From a virus: a stretch of 56,866 nucleotides of DNA. The position numbers and the translations under genes are program-made. The notes below the pieces were generated by a model, which did no database searches, was not told the DNA's origin, and worked only from the letters and a program-made list of their open reading frames with translations. The stretch covers positions 1 to 56,866 of IMG/VR virus record IMGVR_UViG_3300009603_002872. The stretch is one strand, 5' to 3'. Shown here piece by piece: positions 46,186 through 55,142 of this stretch. Position 1 is the first letter of the stretch. The number at the start of each line of letters is the position of its first letter.

Positions 46186-47089
46186 CTATTACCCCTGACA
46201 AAAAATCGCCGTACTTCTCTGAAGTATTTACCATATCAATATCAGTATCGCAATCATTTATGTATTGCTTGCTAAAATCCAAAGGCCTGGAAACATTGAC
46301 TTCTTCTGGACTAAGATCCCAGTGATCTTCAATAACAATAGCGCCCTTTCCGGCGATCTCTTTTGTTCCGCCTACGGAAGAACACACAATCTCACAGCCA
46401 CACGCACGAGCGTCCACAACAACGTTGGGACAGTTATCATATCTCCCAAGATGAACAAGTGTATCCGACGCCTTATAGACCCCTAAAAGCTCGGACGTAG
46501 ATAATTCCCCAAGATATTTAAGCTTACTATCCTCAACCACCTGTTCCGTTTCTCCGGCAATCAACATGACATCGTTTTCAGATGAATTCTCTAAAAAATA
46601 TCTTATATTTTCATCCAATCTTTTGAACGGCCTCCAATGTGAGGCTGCGCACCACACCTTGCCATTTTTATTTCTTATCACATGCGGAGGAGTGTTTTTT
46701 ATGGCCTCCATATCCGCTCCGTTATGGATAATAGTAGAGTTTTTATGTTCTCCAAAATATTTAAAAACGAGTTCCTTGCTAAACCTAGACTGAAACACTA
46801 CCGCATCAGAATTCCGATAAGTTCCGAGTATATTTTGGTTTTTTATTGCAAAATTATCGGTGGGATCAAAATAAATACCATCCAGCCTCTGTACCATTGG
46901 TATGTATCCGTCGGTTGCATTTTTTAATCGCCCATATAAGCTTTCTACAAAAGCCAAATGAACATCGGGAATGCTACCAGGGTGGTAAAGTTCATGCCCC
47001 ATTTTCAATAGCTGCTTAACAAGCTTGCTCGCAAAGTGGTTTGGCCCCGTTGTTGACTCGATATTAACATTGTCCAAAAAAATATTCAT
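46175..47089 (-). CDS. GT4-like glycosyltransferase (GT-B)
   Basis: I use ATG 47089 (304 aa), whose ATGA overlaps the upstream stop, with GGAAAAG before it. The N-terminal domain begins MNIFLDNVNIESTTGPNHFA. The C-terminal GT-B domain contains GKVWCAASHWRPFKRLDENI (the linker and first strand), LGELSTSELLGVYKASD, and YDNCPNVVVDARACGCEIV, the donor-binding E/D region of GT4. No membrane segment. It shares the D-x-CP-(N/R)-x-V motif with the second half of the tandem glycosyltransferase at 49596-51686. Confidence 0.82.
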   Translation of the reverse strand: MNIFLDNVNIESTTGPNHFASKLVKQLLKMGHELYHPGSIPDVHLAFVESLYGRLKNATDGYIPMVQRLDGIYFDPTDNFAIKNQNILGTYRNSDAVVFQSRFSKELVFKYFGEHKNSTIIHNGADMEAIKNTPPHVIRNKNGKVWCAASHWRPFKRLDENIRYFLENSSENDVMLIAGETEQVVEDSKLKYLGELSTSELLGVYKASDTLVHLGRYDNCPNVVVDARACGCEIVCSSVGGTKEIAGKGAIVIEDHWDLSPEEVNVSRPLDFSKQYINDCDTDIDMVNTSEKYGDFLSGVIDED

Positions 47090-47700
47090 TTCTTTTCCGC
47101 TACAACAACCTGGCACTCCACTTGGACCGGGCAGATATACTGCTGTTTAATATCAAAGAATTGTGACATATACTCTTGAAGCTCACCAAGCGTCCACTCC
47201 CTAATGTGCATCTTGTTGTAAGGAGGGCCATTTTCCTCCACCTCCCACCCAAAGCTTCTTTGTAGTCCTTGTATAGCGCCTCTCTCCGGCGTAGATAAAA
47301 CCAGAGTCTTAAAGTTCACTTTATTTATAAACCTTAAAAGCTCATCAGGATCTAAAACATGCTCAAGTACATCAGAACATATAATTAAATCTACTTCGTC
47401 TTGAGGAGGATTATTAAAATCAGACTCTCGAAAATCATATAATGGGTACTTCTTTTTAATAAAAGATAGATTGGGTTCAAGTTCCAGCCCTATTATTTTT
47501 TTATCTCTAAAAAACTTCACAAGCTTATATGCGGAGCCGCATCCAATATCTAAAATTGTTTTATAGGATTCCTGATCGCATATAGTCCTGGCCTTCTGAT
47601 AAACCTCTCTTTGGAATTGGTCCGTATGCTCCATCTGTTCACAAGTAACATACTCTTCTCTATGAATGTACCCCTCTTTTATGTTGTATACTTTATCCAT
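47086..47700 (-). CDS. Class I SAM-dependent methyltransferase
   Basis: I prefer the ATG at 47700 (204 aa), with a GAGG site at about 9 nt, over the ATG five codons earlier. Motif I is TILDIGCGSAYKLV (about 48-61), then IGLELEPNL, VDLIICSDVLEHVLDPDEL and FKTLVLSTPERG. This is a small methyltransferase of the type found in sugar loci. Its start overlaps the stop of the upstream glycosyltransferase by 8 bp, and its end overlaps the next by 4 bp. Confidence 0.85.
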   Translation of the reverse strand: MDKVYNIKEGYIHREEYVTCEQMEHTDQFQREVYQKARTICDQESYKTILDIGCGSAYKLVKFFRDKKIIGLELEPNLSFIKKKYPLYDFRESDFNNPPQDEVDLIICSDVLEHVLDPDELLRFINKVNFKTLVLSTPERGAIQGLQRSFGWEVEENGPPYNKMHIREWTLGELQEYMSQFFDIKQQYICPVQVECQVVVAEKK

Positions 47701-48856
47701 TGTACAAAACCTCATCTAAATACTCAACCGTGCTTTCATAACTTAAAACCCTGGACCAGTCTTTTGTCTTCTTGGCTATGCGATCATAGTAATCTTTATC
47801 CGAACTAAGTCTTTCAAGCTCTTTTTCAAGCTGCTCTTCATTTCTGACATCTATCGCCGGCATGTCTGCGTACCTTCCGACCGCCTTCGTGTCCTGTAGG
47901 GAGCAGATCGTGGGGACACCAAAATACATCGCCTCAAGGCCGGATTTTCCAACACCTCCACATGTGTCAGTAATTTTATCTATACAAACGTGTGATTGCG
48001 CCTTTTCAATTATTATATCTTTGTTTGGTAATTGGTTTTCTTTTCCGTATATATTGATCTTTACTTTAGGGATTTTGCTCGCAACTTTTTTAACTATATC
48101 GCTTCCTTTCTTGTGTGATTCTCGAAGGCCCGGAGTGTGTATTACAGAAAACTCTCCTTTCTTTTTTTCACTAATATACTTAAAATCATAAGTTTGCATC
48201 AGAGGAAGAGACTCGCGATGCAACCCTACCAAATCTAGCATCGCAAACGCCTGGATATTAAATATGTCTATATATCTGTTAAGGTTTTCACTATTCTCCC
48301 TATACGTTGTATCCGTCCACCAAGACGCTAGTCTTCCGGTAAGCCGCTTCGTGTATTCTTCAACAATACGAAGCTTTTCATTCGTCGTATGCAGAGAATC
48401 CGGAAATATTATTTCTAAAAGTGTTTCCCAGTCTCTAAAAAGGCCTTTGCTTTTCGCAGCCAAACAAAGGCCGATAAAAGACATCCGGCCTAGAGTATAA
48501 GGAGTCCCATTTTCTTCAGACAGATCCGTTATTTGTATTTTGTCCTCGACTCTATATTCTCTACAATAATCAAGTTTAAACAGGATCTCAAGCATATCAA
48601 GTGAGCGTCCAGAAATACCAAAAAAATATATATCCGGATCATATAGCGCTTCAAGTAAGTATTCTATACTTTCTAATGAAGTTAAATCGCTCCAATATTT
48701 CTTTTGTTCTTTTTTTAAAAACCCATACGGTATACTATCCGCATAGATGCCCTCCGCCGTAAACCGGCGCGAGTGTTCGTTAATCGCTTCTATAAGGTTT
48801 CCAGATGCACCATACGAAGGGGAAGGCGCAATTATTATTAATTTTTTTTTGTTCAT
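47693..48856 (-). CDS. GT-B glycosyltransferase, GT4-like
   Basis: A 387-aa protein. It starts MNKKKLIIIAPSPSYGASGN, the first strand of a GT-B enzyme; the coding strand holds a run of A here. The N-terminal half is divergent. The C-terminal half has FSVIHTPGLRESHKKGSD, a VKINIYG strand, and GGVGKSGLEAMYFGVPTIC, the donor-binding loop with E. The ATG overlaps the upstream stop by 4 bp (ATGA). Donor not predictable. Confidence 0.72.
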   Translation of the reverse strand: MNKKKLIIIAPSPSYGASGNLIEAINEHSRRFTAEGIYADSIPYGFLKKEQKKYWSDLTSLESIEYLLEALYDPDIYFFGISGRSLDMLEILFKLDYCREYRVEDKIQITDLSEENGTPYTLGRMSFIGLCLAAKSKGLFRDWETLLEIIFPDSLHTTNEKLRIVEEYTKRLTGRLASWWTDTTYRENSENLNRYIDIFNIQAFAMLDLVGLHRESLPLMQTYDFKYISEKKKGEFSVIHTPGLRESHKKGSDIVKKVASKIPKVKINIYGKENQLPNKDIIIEKAQSHVCIDKITDTCGGVGKSGLEAMYFGVPTICSLQDTKAVGRYADMPAIDVRNEEQLEKELERLSSDKDYYDRIAKKTKDWSRVLSYESTVEYLDEVLYNG

Positions 48857-49596
48857 TCTAATCCTACGAGCCTATCATAGGGCCTTTTGGCCCTTATGTC
48901 TCTTTCAATGCGAAGCTGCTCCCCTCTGTGTACTCTATCGACCGATATGGGATTTTCTCTATTATAGACATATAGCACATCATAAATTGGACAAAAGTGC
49001 TCAGGACCAGCCATCTCCACCATAGGATACATCATTGCTTGATCAAATGTGCATTTATAGAAGTTACCGTCATGATCAAACATATCCTCTTTATTTACTT
49101 TTAAAAATAGTTCACGGCGAAATGTCCTCAGGTGAGAAATTGTCCAAGCGTGCCTTCTAATATTGCCATCCCAGAACCCCTTATTTATTTGAGGCGACGA
49201 TACAAGCCCATTAGAATTATCAATATATGAACCAGCAGTTATCCATACATCCGGCGTATATATTTCATTCAATCTTGCAAGAACGTCATGATTAGGAAAC
49301 CAATCATCACCGTCCAAAGTAATAATTATACTTTCACGGTGAGATCGCACAATCTCGTTATATATGTTTTCTAAGGCCTTCTTGTTAATCTTGTTTTTTT
49401 CATAATGAAAATTTTCAGGATCTCCCAAGTTATCAATAGTGTTACTGACAACCGCATCGGTCTCATCGGTAGAGCAGTCGTTTATATACGCGACATCGAA
49501 GTTATCATATTTTTGTGCCAGAGCAGACCTAACGTTTTTTTCTGCCCATTGCTCAACATTGTACGCAGGTATCACTATCGTAAAATGTTGTTCCAT
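48853..49596 (-). CDS. Glycosyltransferase family 2 (GT-A)
   Basis: A 247-aa protein; the ATG overlaps the tandem glycosyltransferase stop as TAATG. FTIVIPAYNVEQWAEKNVRS is the GT2 start; YINDCSTDETD follows, and ITLDGDDWFPNHDVL carries the DxD. A His-rich region (HAWTISHLRTFRRELF) fits the acceptor side of GT2. No membrane segments. Donor and acceptor unknown. Confidence 0.86.
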   Translation of the reverse strand: MEQHFTIVIPAYNVEQWAEKNVRSALAQKYDNFDVAYINDCSTDETDAVVSNTIDNLGDPENFHYEKNKINKKALENIYNEIVRSHRESIIITLDGDDWFPNHDVLARLNEIYTPDVWITAGSYIDNSNGLVSSPQINKGFWDGNIRRHAWTISHLRTFRRELFLKVNKEDMFDHDGNFYKCTFDQAMMYPMVEMAGPEHFCPIYDVLYVYNRENPISVDRVHRGEQLRIERDIRAKRPYDRLVGLE

Positions 49597-51686
49597 TACG
49601 CAAAACTATTCTGCCAAAAGAAGTCTTTTCGCGTTCTAAGATAATCCAAAGCGCCATCTACATCGCCTTCAAACCAATCCTCTCCCATGTGTTGAACATT
49701 TTCATTAAGCTCTAGTTCACACCCAAGCAGCTTGGCTTCAATAACAAATCTAGGGCAGGTATCGTACCCGCTCGGCTTAAAACATATGCCCTTGGATTGG
49801 TTTAGTTTCTCAAGAAACTGCCCATACGGTAAATTAAACAGCACTTCATAATCAAGTTCCTTTTGCGCGCACCACCTCTCAGAGGCGGCAGCCCCTTTTA
49901 CCCAGCTATTCGATCCCAAGACGACCCACTTATCCTTCTTGTCGCCATCCTGGGACTTCAATATATCCAACTTCTTGAAAAAGCCATCATCAAATACAGA
50001 GGACAGAATATGACTATTTGCCTTCTTTATCCCGGGTAGACACTCCTGATATATGTCTCTTTGTTTTTCAGACATAAAGAACGTGGAGCTAGAATTAGTA
50101 ATAAAGTCAGATAGAAGCTTTCCTCTAGGCGTTTCTTTATAGTCGCATTCTTCCGGCTCTACAAAAGAATATAACAATGGATTTCTATGCTTGCAAAACT
50201 TATAATCAAATTCTACAAAGCTATACTCTATTCCGGATTCATGAAATAGAGGCAATAAATCAAAATCAATATTGGCTATATTACCAAAAATCCATTTCTT
50301 ATCTTTAAACCTATCAATTATTTCCCTTGTTACAAGGTTCGAGTTGACCCTGTTGAGTCCTGTCGGGCACGAATCAATTATTGCCTGTAGGCTTAGTTCC
50401 GCGCCTCCCTGGTACTGTTCCTTGAACAAATCACTCACAAAAATATACTGTGCGTCGTCGGTGTATAAATCACTTCCGCCCAGCACAGACTCAACGAACT
50501 CTCCATGTTTTGACTCTTCTGAAAAATTCTCTAATAGGTGTGCCTGTAGCTTTTCTGCTTGGCTCTTAAACCTAGGATAGTCTTTATAGACCTCCCTAAG
50601 CCTCATCTTAAATGAGCCCTCCTTGGGAAAGCACCAGCCAGAATCAGCCTCTAGAACCCCCGGCCAAGCTGCCTCCGGCTCAATCTGCTGGATGCTGTAC
50701 TCAACATGCGCAAAATAGGGGCGAATCTTTTCCTTTCCCTTTTTATCTACTTTTGGAGCATATAAGAAATCGCATTGTCCAGACCACCCCGGAACAACGA
50801 TAGGGAGGCCGTTGTATGCACTTTCAAAAAGAGGCAATCCAAACCCTTCTCCGTGTGTAGTAGAAATCATGCATTTAATTTTGGGATTATTATATAATGA
50901 ATTCATCTCTTGAAGGGATAGATCTCCATGCAATAGATATACCTTGCACTTCCTATCCTCATACTTTTTCAAGAACTTTTTAAGCTTTTTAGTAGCCCTG
51001 CTTCTATCGATCAAGGAGTTGTTCTCCATGTTCATCTTGATAACAAGCCCTACTTCCTGATCGATAAACTCCTCAACAAACCATCTCAAGCAAGACTTAA
51101 GGTTTTTTCTTGGTGAGAATTGCGCAATCGTCAGGAAATTAAAATCATATTCCAGATCCAATTGTATATCTTTTTCTTCAGTCTCCCTCACAGGGTATGA
51201 AACAACATCAACCGGCGTTGTCAATCTAAAATCTTTAATCTCTTGCCCTGTATTGGGGTCTCTCTTCGTATAAGAAGTGTTTTCATAAACCTCCTTCGAG
51301 TGATTAGACACAACAATAATCCTATCCATAAAATTACCGGACTCAATCCACTGCCCGGATACTTTCGTTGTCTCAATACCAGCAGTATACCCGATGTTTA
51401 TGGGTGCCATTTTTTCAAATTCATTCGGTATGGTTACCTGAAGGGATATGTCATAGGGCCTCTTTTCACCATGAAGATTCGATTGGTGCTTCATAATAAG
51501 TGAATCAAGCCACTCCCGCTCCTCATCATCCTCAAAAATCCAGCCTGTTTTCCCCCAATTAGTAGGAATCAAAAATATATCAAATAGGTCTTCTCTTGTT
51601 CTTAGTGCCCTTAATGCAAATCGAGTTTGCTCTCCGTACCCGCTTTGGGATAGTGCTGGGCCTCGTACTATAATTCTTTTTTTCAT
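49596..51686 (-). CDS. Tandem glycosyltransferase with two GT-B units
   Basis: I start at ATG 51686 (696 aa), right after the upstream stop, with GGAGG 6 nt before it. The 21-codon longer frame lies inside the upstream gene. Unit 1 (about 1-400) is GT4: GPALSQSGYGEQTRFAL, FLTIAQFSPRKNL and HGEGFGLPLFESAYNGLPIV (E about 280). Unit 2 (about 414-696) begins YIFVSDLFKEQYQGGAELS and contains VVLGSNSWVKGAA and PSGYDTCPRFVIEAKLLGCE (about 638-657). Both halves keep the donor-side Glu region, so both may be active. Fused transferases usually add successive residues to one glycan. The second unit resembles the protein at 46175-47089. Confidence 0.8.
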   Translation of the reverse strand: MKKRIIVRGPALSQSGYGEQTRFALRALRTREDLFDIFLIPTNWGKTGWIFEDDEEREWLDSLIMKHQSNLHGEKRPYDISLQVTIPNEFEKMAPINIGYTAGIETTKVSGQWIESGNFMDRIIVVSNHSKEVYENTSYTKRDPNTGQEIKDFRLTTPVDVVSYPVRETEEKDIQLDLEYDFNFLTIAQFSPRKNLKSCLRWFVEEFIDQEVGLVIKMNMENNSLIDRSRATKKLKKFLKKYEDRKCKVYLLHGDLSLQEMNSLYNNPKIKCMISTTHGEGFGLPLFESAYNGLPIVVPGWSGQCDFLYAPKVDKKGKEKIRPYFAHVEYSIQQIEPEAAWPGVLEADSGWCFPKEGSFKMRLREVYKDYPRFKSQAEKLQAHLLENFSEESKHGEFVESVLGGSDLYTDDAQYIFVSDLFKEQYQGGAELSLQAIIDSCPTGLNRVNSNLVTREIIDRFKDKKWIFGNIANIDFDLLPLFHESGIEYSFVEFDYKFCKHRNPLLYSFVEPEECDYKETPRGKLLSDFITNSSSTFFMSEKQRDIYQECLPGIKKANSHILSSVFDDGFFKKLDILKSQDGDKKDKWVVLGSNSWVKGAAASERWCAQKELDYEVLFNLPYGQFLEKLNQSKGICFKPSGYDTCPRFVIEAKLLGCELELNENVQHMGEDWFEGDVDGALDYLRTRKDFFWQNSFA

Positions 51687-51687
51687 T

Positions 51688-52944
51688 TTATACCTCCAGT
51701 AGCTCCCATCCCTTATATAACTTAGTCGGCCAGCTTCCATTCCTTTCATGAATATCAGTCAATAAATCAACCCATTGTTGATTATGATTATCAAAATTAT
51801 AATTCTTCTTGACGTATTCTCTACCAAGAGTTCCAAGCGCCTTTCTATCTTCCTCCGGTAGCTCCCAAATCTTAACCAATGCGTCTATGACATCTTCCTT
51901 GCCAACCCTATCTTCATAGATATAAGGGATATCTTGTGTGCCGACAATTGCCTTGGAAGCCGGTTCTATTCCAACGCCGAACCAATTCTTCCCATCCGTA
52001 ACCTGTTCCTGTAGGCCTCCGGTCATATTGACAATAATTGGAGTACCACAAGAGAGCGATTCTAAAGTACTCAGGCCAAACCCCTCCGCATCAGATATAT
52101 TTATCGTTACATCCGACAAGTTATACATGTTCGCAAGAAACTCCTGTGGTACGATATTATTATTTATAATGAGTTCCTGGTCTGTCAACTCCAAGTCATT
52201 TTTAATAGCTTGAAGATTCTGTCCATTTGGATCATACGGATTTGTATGCATTAGCAAAACCGCTTTGTCTCGGCCAACCTTGTCTAAAAAGTCTTTCCAC
52301 CAAAATACCAAAGAACCACTAAGCTTTCTACGCGCATTTCTATTATTCCAAAAAACAACAAACCTATCATTTTCTAAGGTTGGAAAGTGCTTTTCAGAAA
52401 ATTTACTTAATTCATCCTTGGGCGTCGGTTGAAATAGCTCACTGTCAACGGAATGCGGGATGTAGGTATTTTCCAAATCAGGGCACACGGTACTAACAAT
52501 ATCATGTGTGACCTTAGAAATAGAGACAAAGTGGTCATTAGAGCCCCATACTGGCTTGTTGTAAACCGGATACGGATAATTGTCCCAAATCCCATACCAC
52601 ACCATAGGCACTAAGGGCCTGACTTCATTTGACATCTCAAGGAGCCATTGAAAAAACCTTGGATCCGATTGAAACAGTAGAACATCTGGACGTTGAGTAC
52701 GCAACAGGCTCCTTATTGTTTCTTGCGATCCAAACCCATCTATGGGTTGGATAATCCAATCATCACCAAACTCTTCTGTCTTAATTGGATTATAGTCCTC
52801 GTGCTTTATTGCTCCACCAAACGAATACACAGTGAACTTACCGGATCTTAACAGCGCCGTGATTATAGTCCTCATTGTGTGGGCCACCCCTGACGCCATC
52901 AGCGGGTGATCAGAGATCGTAAAGACCTTAATTTTTTCAGACAT
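51688..52944 (-). CDS. GT4-family glycosyltransferase (GT-B)
   Basis: A 418-aa protein with GAGG before the ATG. It starts with strand KVFTISDHPLMASGVAHTMR. Later come FVVFWNNRNARRKLSGSL, where the basic residues bind phosphate, then DVTINISDAEGFGLSTLESL, the E-x7-E donor loop. It ends with RKALGTLGREYVKKNYNF. It is the first gene of the sugar cassette to be transcribed, 10 bp after the nuclease gene. Cytoplasmic. Donor not readable. Confidence 0.87.
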   Translation of the reverse strand: MSEKIKVFTISDHPLMASGVAHTMRTIITALLRSGKFTVYSFGGAIKHEDYNPIKTEEFGDDWIIQPIDGFGSQETIRSLLRTQRPDVLLFQSDPRFFQWLLEMSNEVRPLVPMVWYGIWDNYPYPVYNKPVWGSNDHFVSISKVTHDIVSTVCPDLENTYIPHSVDSELFQPTPKDELSKFSEKHFPTLENDRFVVFWNNRNARRKLSGSLVFWWKDFLDKVGRDKAVLLMHTNPYDPNGQNLQAIKNDLELTDQELIINNNIVPQEFLANMYNLSDVTINISDAEGFGLSTLESLSCGTPIIVNMTGGLQEQVTDGKNWFGVGIEPASKAIVGTQDIPYIYEDRVGKEDVIDALVKIWELPEEDRKALGTLGREYVKKNYNFDNHNQQWVDLLTDIHERNGSWPTKLYKGWELLEV

Positions 52945-52954
52945 TTATTCCTCA

Positions 52955-53716
52955 TTAAGTACAATAGACCGTCTTGTAGAATTCACATCTTCCACATGAT
53001 AGCCTATTTTTGTAAAACTTCTTTTTATCAATGAATCCAATTGCTTTAACAAGTAATTTAAGGGCGTTACTCACCCTTCTCTCCCCCGTTGAGACCCTGA
53101 ATATCTCTACTTTCTGCTTTTTGTTCGTTCTTTTTAACAAAGCAAAGTGTGTCTCAATATCTTTAGCGTCAATATTGTGCTTTATAGAAAAGAAATGTTT
53201 ATATAAAGCGAGTTGATACGTTATTATCTTTTCGTTCTTTTTTCTAGAATCCCATCCCCAAGAACAGGATTTCCAGTCAACTATATGGTACTTATCATCT
53301 TTTTTTACAACTAAATCTATATAACCCTTAAAATTACATAAGTCAAGGTTATTATAAACTATTTTTTCGTATATCTCTTCTTCAGTTGAGTAGACTTCAT
53401 GCTCTCCGAAGTATTCTTTCACCGCCGGCATGATATTCGGTATAATCTCTATACCTTGTTTCAAAAAGATATTGCGCTCTTCATCTTGAACGGATTCATT
53501 CAACAATGAAAGTTCTTTTAGGAACTCGTCTCTAAAAGACTCTTCTTCAACCTCATCACCCAGAACAAGTGTTTCACATGCCTTATGTATTGCTGTACCA
53601 AACGCGGTATATATATTCCCCTTAAACAGCTTATTACCATCAACGTATGCAATTTTATGCTGATAAGGGCAGGAGTGCCACTTTGAAAGCTCAGAATAAG
53701 ATATGTGTTTTCTCAC
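52955..53716 (-). CDS. PD-(D/E)XK nuclease, Cas4/RecB-like, with four-cysteine cluster
   Basis: A 253-aa protein starting at GTG in a TAGTG overlap with the upstream stop; CAGGTG lies just ahead. YSELSKWHSCPYQHK carries C16. GTAIH (H44), GYIDLVV (D134), IVDWKS (D147, K149) and YQLALYK (Q168) make the nuclease core. C241, C244 and C252 lie at the end (CGRCEF...YC). This one-plus-three cysteine pattern is typical of Cas4/AddB/Dna2-type iron-sulfur nucleases. No Cas1, Cas2 or repeats are nearby, so it likely acts in phage recombination, replication or end processing. Confidence 0.87.
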   Translation of the reverse strand: MRKHISYSELSKWHSCPYQHKIAYVDGNKLFKGNIYTAFGTAIHKACETLVLGDEVEEESFRDEFLKELSLLNESVQDEERNIFLKQGIEIIPNIMPAVKEYFGEHEVYSTEEEIYEKIVYNNLDLCNFKGYIDLVVKKDDKYHIVDWKSCSWGWDSRKKNEKIITYQLALYKHFFSIKHNIDAKDIETHFALLKRTNKKQKVEIFRVSTGERRVSNALKLLVKAIGFIDKKKFYKNRLSCGRCEFYKTVYCT

Positions 53717-54144
53717 TACGCACCTGACGTTTTTCTTCTATTCTTTTTCCTCTTAGAGGATACGGGCGTTTTACTTTCTTGTAAAGATTTATTTTTTGGC
53801 TGGACACTTAAGGGTGTCGCTATACTCGCCGCTGGCTTGGGAGCCGGGTTCGTATTTTTTTCAGGCGACTTTCTTTTCGTAATTCGGCTATCCTTGAAGG
53901 GGAGACTTGACCGTTTGGCCTGTTCCACCGTCTTATCTCCAGGTTCAAAGACCCACGTACCAGATTTGTTAGAGAAGTTTACGACAGTGTTCTTTAAGCA
54001 CCTACCGACGCTTATCTCTTCTTCTCTCAACTTTTCCATCAACAAGGAGCACGTTATTCTACCACGCTCTTCAAAGCGAGGATCAAATTCTCCCCTGACG
54101 TGAACTTCTAGTCCCCGGCTTGTTAAATTTAATTTAATATCCAT
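53716..54144 (-). CDS. Small protein with basic, disordered C-terminus
   Basis: A 142-aa protein with ATG, overlapping the metallopeptidase gene by 11 bp. The first 70 residues form alternating strands and one helix (RGLEVHVRGEFDPRFEERG, then SLLMEKLREEE). The rest is Lys/Arg/Pro/Ser-rich and probably disordered, with KRKKNRRK near the end. A basic tail suggests nucleic acid contact. I do not recognise a family. Confidence 0.65.
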   Translation of the reverse strand: MDIKLNLTSRGLEVHVRGEFDPRFEERGRITCSLLMEKLREEEISVGRCLKNTVVNFSNKSGTWVFEPGDKTVEQAKRSSLPFKDSRITKRKSPEKNTNPAPKPAASIATPLSVQPKNKSLQESKTPVSSKRKKNRRKTSGA

Positions 54145-54802
54145 TGATGAACTCCTCTAGGGCTTCTATCGCTTTATAAACAGACGGACTAATTTTTCTA
54201 ACCCGCCCTAGCTTACCTAAGTAGTAAGATTCAAAGCCATTTGCGAAATATTCTCTAATCGACGTAGCCCCGTAAGGCGTTACAAAGAGTTCTCCGACGA
54301 TTTTCCTCATGAGATCATAAGTAACCTCTTTGTACAAAAATTGATCAATCTCCTGATCCCACTTTAATTCAAACTCAAAATGTGGGGGGGCCTGAAACCC
54401 CCTCTGCTGTAGGGCCTTAGATAATTTTCTTCTTTTTATCAGGAATTCTTGAACGATTTCGTCGTCCCCATAGATCTCATCGTAAGCGATTCTCTCTAGA
54501 TTATGAGCGACCTCGTGTATTATATCATCTATGAGGTCTTTATCATTATCCTGCTCGTTATCAATATACATAGTACCCTTGAAAAACATAGCATTCGTCT
54601 CGTTATCTTCAAGTTCCTTGAACTTTCCAATATAAATTGAATCGATCCCAGTGAAGTAGACCTCTGGTAATATACCTTGTATTGTGTTTATAACATCAAA
54701 TAAATTAATGTATTTAGGTAACGGATCTTTTATAATTATAGGGGATCCAAATATCTTTGGATCGGTTTTACTTTTAGTAGTTTCTATTATGTACTTCTTC
54801 AT
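54134..54802 (-). CDS. HExxH zinc metallopeptidase-like protein
   Basis: A 222-aa protein starting at ATG 54802, overlapping the upstream gene by 29 bp. H96-E97-V-A-H100 is a zinc metallopeptidase motif inside a helix (DIIHEVAHNLERI). Glu184 in SIREYFANGFESYY is a good candidate for the third ligand, in the E-x2-A-x2-F-x2-Y layout of anthrax lethal factor-like and similar peptidases. There is no signal peptide, so it acts in the cytoplasm or in the virion. Its substrate is unknown. This is not the T4 gp21-type prohead protease fold, which lacks HExxH. Confidence 0.75.
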   Translation of the reverse strand: MKKYIIETTKSKTDPKIFGSPIIIKDPLPKYINLFDVINTIQGILPEVYFTGIDSIYIGKFKELEDNETNAMFFKGTMYIDNEQDNDKDLIDDIIHEVAHNLERIAYDEIYGDDEIVQEFLIKRRKLSKALQQRGFQAPPHFEFELKWDQEIDQFLYKEVTYDLMRKIVGELFVTPYGATSIREYFANGFESYYLGKLGRVRKISPSVYKAIEALEEFINGY

Positions 54803-55139
54803 TATTATTTTTTATTTCTAGATATTCTTTAGTATTATACCGGACTCTCATTTTCTTAAATGTATCAAGTTTAATACCTAACATCAAACATATTTCCTTT
54901 TGTGTCCTTTTATAGGTCTCAGCAAAGTTTAAAACTGATTCCTTAACAATAAAGTCCAACACATGATACAATGGGAAACAAAATTTTCCATTAAGTAACT
55001 TACACATTAACTCTAGTTTAAGAGAAAGGATCTCTTCTATGGATAAAGAATTTAGTAAAACCTCAAATTCCTTATGGATCCCTTTCTCTGTTCTTAATTT
55101 ATGTGAAATACTAAAGTATTTATTTTTTGTGCGTTCCAT
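54774..55139 (-). CDS. Small helix-turn-helix-like protein
   Basis: A 121-aa basic, largely helical protein. Near the C-terminus, YKRTQKEICLMLGIKLDTFK followed by KMRVRY looks like a helix-turn-helix with a basic recognition helix. The ATG at 55139 directly follows the GGTACC repeat block, whose last copy supplies an AGGT ribosome site. Together these suggest a small regulator that is itself regulated by its leader. DNA binding is an inference from the motif. Confidence 0.6.
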   Translation of the reverse strand: MERTKNKYFSISHKLRTEKGIHKEFEVLLNSLSIEEILSLKLELMCKLLNGKFCFPLYHVLDFIVKESVLNFAETYKRTQKEICLMLGIKLDTFKKMRVRYNTKEYLEIKNNNEEVHNRNY

Positions 55140-55142
55140 TTG

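Noticed and set aside
33258-52944. DNA base hypermodification pathway
   Set aside because: No nucleotide hydroxymethylase, thymidylate synthase-like or base glycosyltransferase gene is seen; the enzymes are sugar-nucleotide and glycan types.
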